This document shows, one piece after another, positions 1 through 6,532 of a DNA stretch of 10,979 nt (positions are counted from its first letter, which is position 1; every line of letters starts with the position of its first letter). The translations under genes were made by a program, and so were the position numbers. The notes beneath the pieces are model-generated. The model was given only the letters and a program-made list of their open reading frames with translations, made no database searches and was not told the DNA's origin. The stretch comes from a bacterium (GTDB lineage: Bacteria > CAIWAD01): NCBI GenBank assembly GCA_030685015.1, contig JAUXWS010000086.1, positions 1-10,979 of the forward strand. The letters are read 5' to 3'.

Positions 1-240
1 CTTCGCAATGTATCCCGCTGCGGCATGGTAGGGAAAACCGCAGAGGGGTATGGCGTCCTCTTTGTTCTTGTTCCGGGACGTGAGCGTGATTTCGAGGACC
101 CGGGAGGCCGTCACGGCATCCTCGAAGAACATCTCGTAGAAGTCGCCCATGCGATAGAAGAGAACGTGGCCGGGATGCCGCTGCTTGATCTCGCGGTACT
201 GCCGCAGCATGGGAGTGCTGGTGTCGTCGGCGCGCGACAC
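1..240 (-). CDS. mutS: DNA mismatch repair protein MutS, N-terminal 80 codons (partial)
   Basis: MutS recognises mismatched or looped DNA and starts methyl-independent or MutL-dependent repair. Only the N-terminal mismatch-binding domain is in the window; the gene continues past the left edge. Seen directly: [12 protein letters not shown], then [17 protein letters not shown] and [16 protein letters not shown], which match the conserved start of MutS. Phe34 and Glu36 in GDFYE correspond to the mismatch-stacking Phe and Glu of the E. coli protein (Phe36/Glu38). I chose the GTG at 240 because GGAGGAG lies six bases upstream and the reading begins close to where the family begins. No ATG is available in frame nearby. 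The gene follows the long repeat region on the same strand as the miaB operon, but is too far from it (about 1.5 kb) to be assumed co-transcribed. Confidence 0.93.
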   Translation of the reverse strand, partial: MSRADDTSTPMLRQYREIKQRHPGHVLFYRMGDFYEMFFEDAVTASRVLEITLTSRNKNKEDAIPLCGFPYHAAAGYIAK

Positions 241-315
241 GGCGCGCTCCTCCGGACGGGCTGCCTCCTCATGCGGGATCACATGCACTCTCCTGCTGCG
301 GGCTCATCATTCTCT

Positions 316-346
316 CCCACCTTCTTCCAGCGAGAAGAAAGGTGGG
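316..346. repeat. Imperfect palindrome, repeat copy 1
   Basis: The arms CCCACCTTCTTC and GAAGAAAGGTGGG pair except for a one-base bulge. It is the first of five related stem-loops in the array. It lies just upstream of the mutS start, in the mutS leader or promoter region. Confidence 0.7.
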
Positions 347-508
347 CCAAAGAAGCGCTCTCCAAGGCATTCACGGCCCTGACCAGGTGGCCTCACGGCC
401 GCCGTCGAACAGAGGGCCCTTTTTCCTCCAAGTCTGTCATCCAAGCGAAAGCTGGGATCCCGTTCATTCCTTCGCCTACATCTTGCGGCGCAAGCGCCGC
501 GCCACCTT

Positions 509-540
509 GCCACCTTTCTTCTCGCGAGAAGAAAGGTGGC
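509..540. repeat. Perfect 32-bp palindrome, repeat copy 2
   Basis: The 16-base half GCCACCTTTCTTCTCG is followed immediately by its exact reverse complement. There is no loop sequence, so it could form a hairpin in RNA of either strand or a cruciform in DNA. Confidence 0.85.
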
Positions 541-788
541 GCCAAAGAAGCGCTCTCCAAGACATCACCGGCCCTAACTAGCCCGCCTCACGGCGGGCGT
601 CGGACAGAGGGCCGCATCAGGTGAATCGACAACCCATGTTCTCGGTTCAGGCCTTCGGCCTTCACCACAGGAAATCTCCTTTCCCCTGACAGGGGGAAGG
701 CCGGGATGGGGGTTTGCCCCAGAGTCCCTCTTTTCGGCCACGTCGCGCGTCACAATCCTGTGTCTTGCGGCGCCAGCGCCACGCTCTT

Positions 789-820
789 GCACCTTTCTTT
801 CTCGGGCGAAAGAAAGGTGC
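789..820. repeat. Stem-loop, repeat copy 3
   Basis: Perfect 13-bp arms GCACCTTTCTTTC and GAAAGAAAGGTGC flank a six-base loop. It is followed by the AAAGAAAGCCCTCTCCAAG module shared with copies 1 and 2. Confidence 0.8.
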
Positions 821-1167
821 CCAAAGAAAGCCCTCTCCAAGACACTCAGGGCCCTAACTAGGCGGCCTCACGGCCGCCGTCGCACAGAGGGCCCTATCAC
901 CTGATGCGCCTGCCGTGGCCATTGGTTCAGGCCCTCGGCCTTCACCTCACGTGGCCATGACTCAATCCTGGCGAAGCAGCACCTGGCATGTCAATGCCCT
1001 CTTTTCGGCCTCGTCGCACGCGCCACGCCGGGACGTCGCGCGCAGCGCGGCGTCGGAGCGTATGCGCGCGCAGAGGCCGAAGAGCCGGCGCCCACAAAGT
1101 CCTCATACGCGCGACCCCGCGCGTGTCACATTCGCCGCTGGTCAGGGTCTGCGAGCCTTTTCTTTGC

Positions 1168-1197
1168 CCCGCTTTCTTTTCGCGAAAAGAAAGCGGG
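1168..1197. repeat. Perfect 30-bp palindrome, repeat copy 4
   Basis: The half CCCGCTTTCTTTTCG is followed by its exact reverse complement. The arm sequence is a variant of copies 1 to 3, with CGC replacing the CAC of the outer stem. Confidence 0.85.
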
Positions 1198-1512
1198 AAG
1201 AGGCGGCGCTTGCGCCGCATTGTCTTGTCGAACAGAGGGCCCTATCACCTGATTCGCCTGCCGGGGCAATTGGTTCAGCCTTCGGCTTCACCATCAAACG
1301 GCCCAACCCCTTCCAGGGCGCAGCGACGCCTCGCAGACCTGCTCCGTGTTTTCGGCCTCGTTGTGCGTCGCGACTGACCGCCGCAGCGAAGCGAAGGCGG
1401 GAAGTATGCGCGCGCAGAGGCCGAAGAGATGGTGCCCACGAAGACCTAATACGCGCGACCCCGCGCGTGTCAAAAACACCGGCGGTCAGGGTCTGCGAGC
1501 CTTTTTCTTTGC

Positions 1513-1542
1513 CCCGCTTTCTTTTCGCGAAAAGAAAGCGGG
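1513..1542. repeat. Perfect 30-bp palindrome, repeat copy 5
   Basis: Identical to the palindrome at 1168-1197 and carried by the second tandem unit. Sequence identity of both arms in both copies suggests recent duplication or selection on the stem. Confidence 0.85.
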
Positions 1543-1800
1543 AAGAGGCGGCGCTTGCACCGCAATGCCTTGTCGGACGAGGGCCCTATCACCTGATGCG
1601 CCTGCCGGGGCAATTGGTTCAGCCTTCGGCTTCACCGCAGGAGACCTCCTTCCCCCTGCCAGGGAGAAGGCCGGGATGGGGGTTTGCCCCAGGGTCAAGA
1701 ACTCAGCCTCGTCGCGTGGCGCGACACCCTCCCACCATTCTCCTGGCGAGTGAGAAGCGGTCAAGGTGCTCGGCCCATGCGAGAGCAGGCATCGCCAGGG

Positions 1801-2445
1801 CTATTCCTCCACCAGGCGATAGTCCTTGATGCGGCCGGCCTCCCGCAAGGCGCGGGCGGTCCGTTCCGCCTCCCGACGGGAGGGCGAAGGCCCCAGCCGC
1901 GCCTTCCACAGGCCACCCTCCTGGACCACCCGCCCCTCCAGCGGCTGTGGGTCCAGCTGGCGCAGGACGGCCCGGGCGGCCGCCTCCGTCGAGAAGGCGC
2001 CCACCTGGACCCACCAGCCACCGGCGCCGGCCGGCGCGACCAGGGGACAATCGAAGGGATGCCCCCGCAGGGCGGCCAGTTCGGCCGAGCGGCGGACAAG
2101 GGAGTCCCGCATCTCCATCACGCAGAAGTATTCGCAGAGGATGGCCAGGGCCTCGCCCCGCATCCAGTCCGGCGCCGGCAGGCGGGTGAGGCGCCGCATG
2201 TCGCGCAGGACAAGCTGCACGTCGCCCTGCTCGAGGGTGGCCGCCAGCAAGGTGCCCGCCTCGTCGCCGGCGGTGGCCCGGCGGATCGCCTCCCCGTCGC
2301 CCGCCTCCCAGGTCGCCCGGTCCAACCCGGCGAAGGCCGCCAGGGCAAGGAGTGGCGCCAGCAGCAGTGAAACACCCCGCCGCGGCGGGGTGCATCGATG
2401 GACCGTGGGAAGCGCGCCCCAGGCAGGGCGTGTCGGGCCGGTCAT
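1801..2445 (-). CDS. Exported or membrane-anchored SPOR-domain protein
   Basis: A 214-residue protein. Residues 1-24 are basic (PPRR at 20-23), residues 25-40 are a hydrophobic stretch (VSLLLAPLLALAAFAG), so it is either secreted through a signal peptide or held in the inner membrane. The middle (about 41-135) is helical and unassigned. Residues about 142-213 form a SPOR domain: GGWWVQVGAFSTEAAA, then LWKARLGPSPSRREAE and a final RIKDYRLVEE. SPOR domains bind denuded glycan strands of peptidoglycan, often at division sites, so a cell-wall role is likely but the partner is unknown. The ATG at 2445 begins 14 bp after the lapB stop, which makes it the last gene of the operon; the upstream open frame overlapping lapB is ignored. 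The Shine-Dalgarno site is weak (AGTGAGAG). It ends in TAG at 1801-1803, at the border of the repeat array. Confidence 0.85.
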   Translation of the reverse strand: MTGPTRPAWGALPTVHRCTPPRRGVSLLLAPLLALAAFAGLDRATWEAGDGEAIRRATAGDEAGTLLAATLEQGDVQLVLRDMRRLTRLPAPDWMRGEALAILCEYFCVMEMRDSLVRRSAELAALRGHPFDCPLVAPAGAGGWWVQVGAFSTEAAARAVLRQLDPQPLEGRVVQEGGLWKARLGPSPSRREAERTARALREAGRIKDYRLVEE

Positions 2446-2459
2446 GGCGGTGGGCGCTC

Positions 2460-3602
2460 TCACTTCTCGCCGGGCCGCTCCAGGGTGTCCCAGGCGTGGC
2501 AGGCCGGACAGCGGAAGTGGAAGTCCTCCCCGGCCTGGCCGCAGGCGCGGCATTTCCAGATGCGGGCCCTCTGCATGAGACGGTCCGCCAGGTTGACGGT
2601 GAAATCGACCAGGCGCTGGGTCTGCCCGGCGCGCGCCAGCAGTCGGATGAAGAGACGGGCCAGGCCGAGGTTGTCCGGCACCTTCTCCAGTCCGCTCTCC
2701 AGCACGCGGATCGCCTCATTGAACTCACCCTTGCGCTCGTAGAAACCGGCCAGGGCCAGATAGGCGTCCGGCCGCTCGGGGCGGGATTGGATGACGCGGG
2801 AATAGAACCTTTCCATTTCGCTGAAGCGGCCACGGTCGAAGTAGACGCGTTCCAGCCGATCGAAGACCAGTTCGGCGCGGTCCGGGCATTCGAGAGGCAG
2901 CTTCTCCCAGTACTGGATTGCCTCGTCCACGCGATCCTCGGCGAGGTAGGAGTCACCCATGAGGATGTAGGCCGCCGCCGAAGCGGGGTTGAGCTTGAGC
3001 GCCTCCTTGACCAGGATGCGCCCGGGCCGGCCGTGTCCCTCCTCCATTCTCTTGCGCGCCTGCTCCACCAGGATCTGGGCGCGGCGCGTGTTCTGCTCGC
3101 GGCCGCTGACGCTCTCGATGCGCTTGAGCGTCTCCAGCGCCTCCTCCCACTGCTCCTGTGCCTCGAAGAGGTCCAGCCGCACGACGAGGGCGGCCACGTT
3201 GCGGCGGTCGGCCTGCACGGCACGCTCGCAAGCCTCCTGCGCCTCGCGCAGCCGGCCCATCTTGCGCAGGTCCTTGGCCAGCTCCAGATGGATGCGGGAG
3301 CGGTCTACCCCGGAAAGGCCCTCGCGCACGGTCAGGTCGGTGTGGATCTTGATGGCGCGCGGCAGGTCGCCCAACTCGCGGTGGACTCGACCCAACTGCT
3401 CGTAGGCGCGGATGTTGTCGCTGTCCTGCTCGGCCGCCCGCTTGAAGCAGCGCGCCGCCTCGCGCCAGTCCCGCCGCACCATCGCCTCCAGGCCGTCCAC
3501 GAAGGGATCGCCCCCCTCGCCCGTGTCCCGCTTGCGCACCCAGCGCCATGCCAGCAGCAGCACGGCCAACAGGGCCACCAGGAGAATCAGGATGTCGATC
3601 AT
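2460..3602 (-). CDS. lapB: LapB/YciM-like tetratricopeptide-repeat protein with rubredoxin-like C-terminus
   Basis: A 380-residue protein with the full LapB architecture. An N-terminal membrane anchor (about residues 2-20, IDILILLVALLAVLLLAW) precedes a chain of TPR helices (about 30-335; for example DNIRAYEQLGRVHRELGDLP and PDAYLALAGFYERKGEFNEA). A zinc- or iron-binding rubredoxin-like knuckle follows at Cys351, Cys354, Cys365 and Cys368 (CRACG ... CPACHAW). E. coli LapB (389 residues) controls lipopolysaccharide synthesis by delivering LpxC to the FtsH protease and by assembling the LPS machinery. Whether that job is conserved here is inferred from the architecture and from the lapA neighbour. 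The ATG at 3602 overlaps the lapA stop as ATGA, implying translational coupling. The start lies directly before the membrane anchor, so no alternative is needed. Confidence 0.88.
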   Translation of the reverse strand: MIDILILLVALLAVLLLAWRWVRKRDTGEGGDPFVDGLEAMVRRDWREAARCFKRAAEQDSDNIRAYEQLGRVHRELGDLPRAIKIHTDLTVREGLSGVDRSRIHLELAKDLRKMGRLREAQEACERAVQADRRNVAALVVRLDLFEAQEQWEEALETLKRIESVSGREQNTRRAQILVEQARKRMEEGHGRPGRILVKEALKLNPASAAAYILMGDSYLAEDRVDEAIQYWEKLPLECPDRAELVFDRLERVYFDRGRFSEMERFYSRVIQSRPERPDAYLALAGFYERKGEFNEAIRVLESGLEKVPDNLGLARLFIRLLARAGQTQRLVDFTVNLADRLMQRARIWKCRACGQAGEDFHFRCPACHAWDTLERPGEK

Positions 3603-4021
3603 CGCTCGGGGTTCCTCGCCTGGGCCATGGCCTCGTCGTCCAGCTCGTAATCGTAGGGAGGCAGGTTCAATTTGCCCGCGCGGGCAGGTTTGGCCGCGGG
3701 CGGGGCGTCGCCCTCCAGCTCGCCGTCATCCAGGATGGCCTTGTTGCGCAGGGAGGTCAATTCCTGCTTGAGGTCCCGGTTGACCCGCTCCAGATGGTGG
3801 ATGCGGCGGCGGAAATCCAGGGAGCCGAAGAAGGCCACGATGGCCCACAACACGATGCCCAGCGCCACCGCCAGCAGGACGACAACGGCCATGCTGATCG
3901 GGCCGGTGTGGTAGACAGGAATGGCGGGAATGCGCAGGCTGACCTGTTCCAGGTTGAGGGCGGCAAAGATCACGGCGTAGATCATCAGCAACAGGGTGAT
4001 AAGCCAGCGAATGAACCACAT
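3599..4021 (-). CDS. lapA: LapA-like (DUF1049) inner-membrane protein
   Basis: A 140-residue protein with two membrane segments (about 4-22 and 43-66) separated by a short loop, LNLEQVSLRIPAIPVYHTG. This is the DUF1049/LapA pattern (a N-x-x-x-V motif after the first helix). A basic, coiled-coil-like stretch follows (FRRRIHHLERVNRDLKQEL, 70-88) and then an acidic, proline-rich tail. The tail makes it longer than E. coli LapA, which is about 100 residues. LapA is a partner of LapB in LPS assembly. The ATG at 4021 has AGGTGAGAG directly upstream and begins 34 bp after the miaB stop. The stop overlaps the lapB start by four bases. Family assignment rests on topology, size and the lapB neighbour. 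Confidence 0.83.
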   Translation of the reverse strand: MWFIRWLITLLLMIYAVIFAALNLEQVSLRIPAIPVYHTGPISMAVVVLLAVALGIVLWAIVAFFGSLDFRRRIHHLERVNRDLKQELTSLRNKAILDDGELEGDAPPAAKPARAGKLNLPPYDYELDDEAMAQARNPER

Positions 4022-4055
4022 CTCTCACCTCGCGATTTGGCGCGAAGGCGGCGCG

Positions 4056-5486
4056 TCAGACCGGCCGGCCTTCCACATGGGTGACGACGCCCCGGAGGGT
4101 GAAGGAGCTGACCTCCGCCACCCGCACCGTGACCAGGGTTCCGGCCGGCCAGCGCGGGTCCGCGGGGACCACCACCACCCGGTTGCAGGTGGTGCGGCCC
4201 ATGAGTTCAAGGTCACTCTTTTTGCTGGGCGATTCAATCAACACTCCGTAGGAGCGGCCCAGGCAGGCGGCCGCCTTTTCATCCGTGATGCGCCGCTGCA
4301 GGTCCACCAGGCGGCGCAGGCGGCGCTTCTTCCCGGTGGATGGCACGTCGTCCGCCCACTTGGCGGAGGGGGCGCCCTCGCGCGGGCTGTACTCGAAGGT
4401 GAAGGCCGAGTCGAAGCGCACGCGCTCCACCAGCCTCAGGGTGTCCTCGAAGTCCGCCTCCGTCTCGGTGGGAAAGCCGACGATGATGTCGGTGGAGAAG
4501 CCCATCTCCGGCAGGGCGGCGCGGGCGCGCTCCACCAGCCGGGCGAAGTCCTCGTGGCTGTAATCCCGGCGCATGAGCCGCAGCACGCGGTCGTTGCCGG
4601 CCTGCATGGGCAGGTGCATGTGCTTGCAGACCTTGGGGTTATCCGCCATCTGGCGGATCATCGCCTCGCTGAAATCCTTGGGATGGGGGCTGGTGAAGCG
4701 GATGCGGTCGATCCCATCCACCTCGGCGACCGCGGCGAGCAGCTCCGGGAAGCGCGCGCCGTCGGATTGTCCAGCCGCCAGGACGGGTGCCCCGGGCAGG
4801 CCCCGGGCAGGCCCCGGGCCGGTGTCCAGTTCCCCATCCAGCTGGGCCGGCCGCCACTCCGGATCGCGGTAACTGTTGACGTTCTGGCCCAGCAGGGTCA
4901 CCTCGCGGAAACCCTCCGCCGCCAGGCGGCGGCACTCCTCCACCACGCTGGCCACGCTGCGGCTGCGCTCCCGGCCGCGGGTGAAGGGCACGATGCAGAA
5001 GCTGCACATGTTGTCGCAACCCCGCATGACCGTCACCCAGGCGTTGGGTCCGCCGCCCCGGCGGGGATAGATCTCGTCGTAGTTCTCCGTCTTGTCCCGC
5101 CGCGTGAGGATGATCTGCGCCTCGCGCCCCACCACCAGGTCGCGGATGACGCCCGGCAGCTTGCGGTACTGGTCGGGACCCATCACCAGGTCGACGTGGG
5201 GCAGGCCGGCGGCGATCTTCTCCGACAAGTGCGTGCTCATGCAGCCCAGCACCCCCAGGATCATGTCGGGGCGCTCCTGCTTGAGCCGCTTCCAGCTGGC
5301 CAGCTGGCCGATGACCCGCTGCTCGGCGCCCTCGCGCACGGCGCAGGTGTTGACCAGCACCACGTCGGCGCCCTCCAGCCCCTCCTGGATGGCGTGGGCG
5401 TCGTCCTCCAGCAGGCGGGCCACCAGCTCGCTGTCGGACACGTTCATCTGGCAGCCGTAGGTCTCGATATAAACCTTGAGGGACAC
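4056..5486 (-). CDS. miaB: tRNA (N6-isopentenyl adenosine(37)-C2)-methylthiotransferase MiaB
   Basis: A radical-SAM enzyme that adds a methylthio group to N6-isopentenyladenosine at tRNA position 37. The N-terminal UPF0004 domain carries Cys12 (YGCQMN), Cys48 (NTCAVRE) and Cys82 (LGCMS), the ligands of the auxiliary cluster. The radical-SAM motif is RGCDNMCSFC with Cys157, Cys161 and Cys164. The C-terminal TRAM-like domain ends near VTVRVAEVSSFTLRGVV. With the GTG start the protein is 476 residues, close to E. coli MiaB (474). I prefer GTG at 5486 because AGAGGA lies just upstream and the protein then starts at SLKVYIETYGCQMN, as in the family; the frame stays open to 5639 but that part has no family similarity. 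Residues about 209-243 form an extra Gly/Pro/Ala-rich insertion. It is the first gene of the miaB-lapA-lapB-SPOR operon. Confidence 0.95.
   Translation of the reverse strand: MSLKVYIETYGCQMNVSDSELVARLLEDDAHAIQEGLEGADVVLVNTCAVREGAEQRVIGQLASWKRLKQERPDMILGVLGCMSTHLSEKIAAGLPHVDLVMGPDQYRKLPGVIRDLVVGREAQIILTRRDKTENYDEIYPRRGGGPNAWVTVMRGCDNMCSFCIVPFTRGRERSRSVASVVEECRRLAAEGFREVTLLGQNVNSYRDPEWRPAQLDGELDTGPGPARGLPGAPVLAAGQSDGARFPELLAAVAEVDGIDRIRFTSPHPKDFSEAMIRQMADNPKVCKHMHLPMQAGNDRVLRLMRRDYSHEDFARLVERARAALPEMGFSTDIIVGFPTETEADFEDTLRLVERVRFDSAFTFEYSPREGAPSAKWADDVPSTGKKRRLRRLVDLQRRITDEKAAACLGRSYGVLIESPSKKSDLELMGRTTCNRVVVVPADPRWPAGTLVTVRVAEVSSFTLRGVVTHVEGRPV
4790..4822. repeat. Three tandem 11-bp repeats inside miaB
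   Basis: Three head-to-tail units: CCCCGGGCAGG at 4790-4800 and 4801-4811, and CCCCGGGCCGG at 4812-4822. They encode part of the non-conserved insertion of MiaB (about residues 222-233, GPGPARGLPGA). Because the unit length is not a multiple of three, gain or loss of one unit would shift the reading frame. Confidence 0.9.
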
Positions 5487-5690
5487 GGGCTTCCTCTCCC
5501 TTCCACATAGCTTGGCACTGGACTCCGCTCTCGTCCTTGCGCCACCTGCCCGTACTCGAGTCTCGAGGATGAAGGCTGAATCAGCTACCCGTCCTGTGAT
5601 TCCACTTGAGAACGACCCGCCTCCGCCGGCGGGCCGCACAGTGTAACGATTGAGGGGACGCGAGGGGAGGAAGTCTGCCCGATGCGTGGC
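5487..5690. other. Intergenic region upstream of miaB
   Basis: About 200 bp between the truncated hipA and miaB. It contains no recognisable RNA gene and no convincing gene. An odd-centred palindrome, CTCGAG-T-CTCGAG, lies at 5555-5567. The promoter of the miaB operon should be here, but I see no clear -35/-10 pair. If hipA was once full length, its 3' part has been lost from this place. Confidence 0.5.
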
Positions 5691-5873
5691 TCAATGGGCC
5701 GGGCCGGCACGCTGGAAGGTCGGCGCCGTCCCGCCCGCCAGCCAAGCTGTGGCATAGCTGAAGGCGTGCAGATCGCGGCCGCGGACCGCCTCCACGTGCA
5801 GTGTCCCCAGCCGATGCGCGCCACCCAGTTCCACCCAATCGGCCCAGATCTCAATGTCCCGGGGCCCGTTCAT
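5691..5873 (-). pseudogene. hipA: Truncated HipA-family toxin (N-terminal remnant)
   Basis: The frame begins MNGPRDIEIWADWVELGG and continues with HRLGTLHVEAVRGRDLHAFS and YATAWLA, which matches the N-terminal subdomain of HipA-type serine/threonine kinases. After about residue 48 the similarity stops, the text becomes unrelated, and a TGA follows at residue 61. HipA proteins are normally 400 residues or more, so the whole kinase core, including the ATP- and Mg-binding residues, is absent. No continuation is visible in any frame down to miaB. The ATG at 5873 overlaps the hipB stop as ATGA, the normal hipBA arrangement, which shows that the locus was once a complete toxin-antitoxin operon. It cannot be an active kinase. 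A small regulatory peptide is possible but there is no evidence for it. Confidence 0.82.
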
Positions 5874-6211
5874 GGGGCATCCCCGGCGTCTTTCCGCGCC
5901 TGGGAGGCGGGTGGCCGGGCCCGTTGCCGCAGCTCCGCGTCCTGCAGACGGCGTCCCAGTTCCTCGTCCTGGGCCACCAGGGTCAGGTCCTTGTCCAATC
6001 CCAACACATGCAGAACGTTCAGGAAAACGCCCAGGGTGACGCTGGTCTCGCCCCGCTCCAGGGCCCGCAGGGTGGTGCGTGACATGCCGGCCCGTTCGGC
6101 CACCTGCTGGGCTGTGAGTCGCCTGCGCAGGCGGGCTTGGCGCAGACGCCCACCGAGGGCTTGCAGGAGCCGGCGCTGGGCCGGCAAGGTGGTGGAAGTC
6201 TTGGGTGTCAT
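5870..6211 (-). CDS. hipB: HipB-type XRE-family helix-turn-helix regulator (antitoxin)
   Basis: A 113-residue DNA-binding protein. The XRE helix-turn-helix spans about residues 18-75: LGGRLRQARLRRRLTAQQV, then AERAGMSRTTLRALERGE and TSVTLGVFLNVLHVLGLDKD. The C-terminal part (LTLVAQDEELGRRLQDAEL) is typical of the HTH proteins that precede large HipA kinases. It should neutralise HipA and repress its own operon. It is intact while its toxin is truncated, so it is an orphan antitoxin and could still act as a repressor. The ATG at 6211 follows a poor Shine-Dalgarno context and lies at the edge of a nested palindrome that is a good candidate for its operator. The frame stays open upstream, but that extension has no family similarity. 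Confidence 0.88.
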   Translation of the reverse strand: MTPKTSTTLPAQRRLLQALGGRLRQARLRRRLTAQQVAERAGMSRTTLRALERGETSVTLGVFLNVLHVLGLDKDLTLVAQDEELGRRLQDAELRQRARPPASQARKDAGDAP

Positions 6212-6259
6212 GGTCAACAGCTTGGCCATTATCGGCGACAATGGCCAGTGTATTGACCA
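6211..6259. promoter_or_regulatory. Nested palindrome at the hipB start, candidate HipB operator
   Basis: Two inverted repeats share one centre (6235). The inner arms are TGGCCATT (6223-6230) and AATGGCCA (6240-6247) around nine bases. The outer arms are TGGTCAA (6211-6217) and TTGACCA (6253-6259), each five bases from the inner arms. All arms match perfectly. On the minus strand the inner repeat covers GATAAT (6233-6228), a possible -10 box that would give a very short leader before the ATG at 6211. Binding of a dimeric HTH protein here would block that promoter; this is inference from position and symmetry. Confidence 0.72.
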
Positions 6260-6532
6260 AATGGGATCTAAACCCAGTAACCTTCGAAGGATCCGACGCT
6301 CCATCCACCCCCCCGTACCGCAGCCCCCTGCGCCCAGCCAAAGCTCCATCAACGCCACCGCCCTACGGGTCGTCGGTCGCGGGCGGATTGCAAGGAATCC
6401 GCATGCTCCGCCGTCAGCAACCCAGCAATCTGGACTTCCCTCACGCCTTGATCGCAATTCGATCGATTTGCCACGACTTCCTGAAGGAATTCGATCCATT
6501 TGCCATTCCGCAACCGACAACCCGGAGGAGAC
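6260..6532. other. Divergent intergenic region between hipB and the ATPase gene
   Basis: About 270 bp. It holds no gene that I can support. Its right half has lower GC than the surroundings and carries the direct repeat at 6456-6505. GGAGGAG at 6524-6530 is the ribosome-binding site of the downstream ATPase gene. Confidence 0.5.
6456..6505. repeat. Direct repeat upstream of the ATPase gene, 32-bp period
   Basis: AATTCGATCGATTTGCCA at 6456-6473 and AATTCGATCCATTTGCCA at 6488-6505 differ at one base of 18. The 32-bp period is close to three helical turns, so two protein molecules would bind the same face. A degenerate relative in the opposite orientation, TGACCAAATGGGATC, occurs at 6254-6268 next to the hipB operator. 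The repeat lies 28 bp upstream of the ATPase start. Confidence 0.75.

Larger units (their letters stand above)
1002..1692. repeat. Tandem pair of ~345-bp repeat units
   Basis: Two adjacent units, about 1002-1348 and 1349-1692, align over almost their whole length. The best part is 1061-1292 against 1405-1636, an offset of 344 bp, with a few substitutions and compensating one-base indels (one extra T at the T-run before the palindrome in the second copy). Each unit contains TATGCGCGCGCAGAGGCCGA, the phrase GGTCAGGGTCTGCGAGCC, a perfect 30-bp palindrome and the AGGGCCCTATCACCTGAT module. Neither unit encodes a recognisable protein. Confidence 0.85.
241..1800. repeat. Intergenic mosaic of interspersed repeats and palindromes
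   Basis: No convincing gene lies in this 1.56-kb stretch; the open frames on both strands consist of repeat sequence and have no recognisable domain. It is instead built from modules used several times. One module is a T/C-rich and A/G-rich palindrome (five copies, starting near 316, 509, 789, 1168 and 1513). A second contains AAAGAAGCGCTCTCCAAG and a GGCCTCACGGCC hairpin (near 349-420, 541-613, 821-890). A third is GAGGGCCCTATCACCTGAT followed by GCCTGCCGGGGCAATTGG (near 890, 1235, 1579). A fourth begins with GGTTCAG and ends GGGGGTTTGCCCCAG (644-722 and 1616-1692). The spacing between palindromes is irregular (192 to 379 bp). It resembles palindromic intergenic repeats of proteobacterial type, but I cannot name the family. 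Confidence 0.8.

Noticed and set aside
316-1542. CRISPR array
   Set aside because: Repeats are long, diverged and irregularly spaced (192-379 bp), with no constant repeat and no unique spacers of even length. No cas genes are present.
915-1829. Plus-strand 304-codon frame in the repeat region
   Set aside because: The same phrases occur twice because the frame runs through the two tandem DNA repeats. There is no domain, and the ribosome-binding site is absent.
2352-3650. Plus-strand 432-codon frame opposite lapB
   Set aside because: Antisense shadow. The TPR and cysteine motifs are on the minus strand.
3996-5510. Plus-strand 504-codon frame opposite miaB
   Set aside because: His/Ala/Gln-rich shadow of the miaB coding strand, with all conserved motifs on the minus strand.
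5487-5690. tRNA or small RNA gene upstream of miaB
   Set aside because: No cloverleaf, T-loop GTTCGA context or terminator was found.
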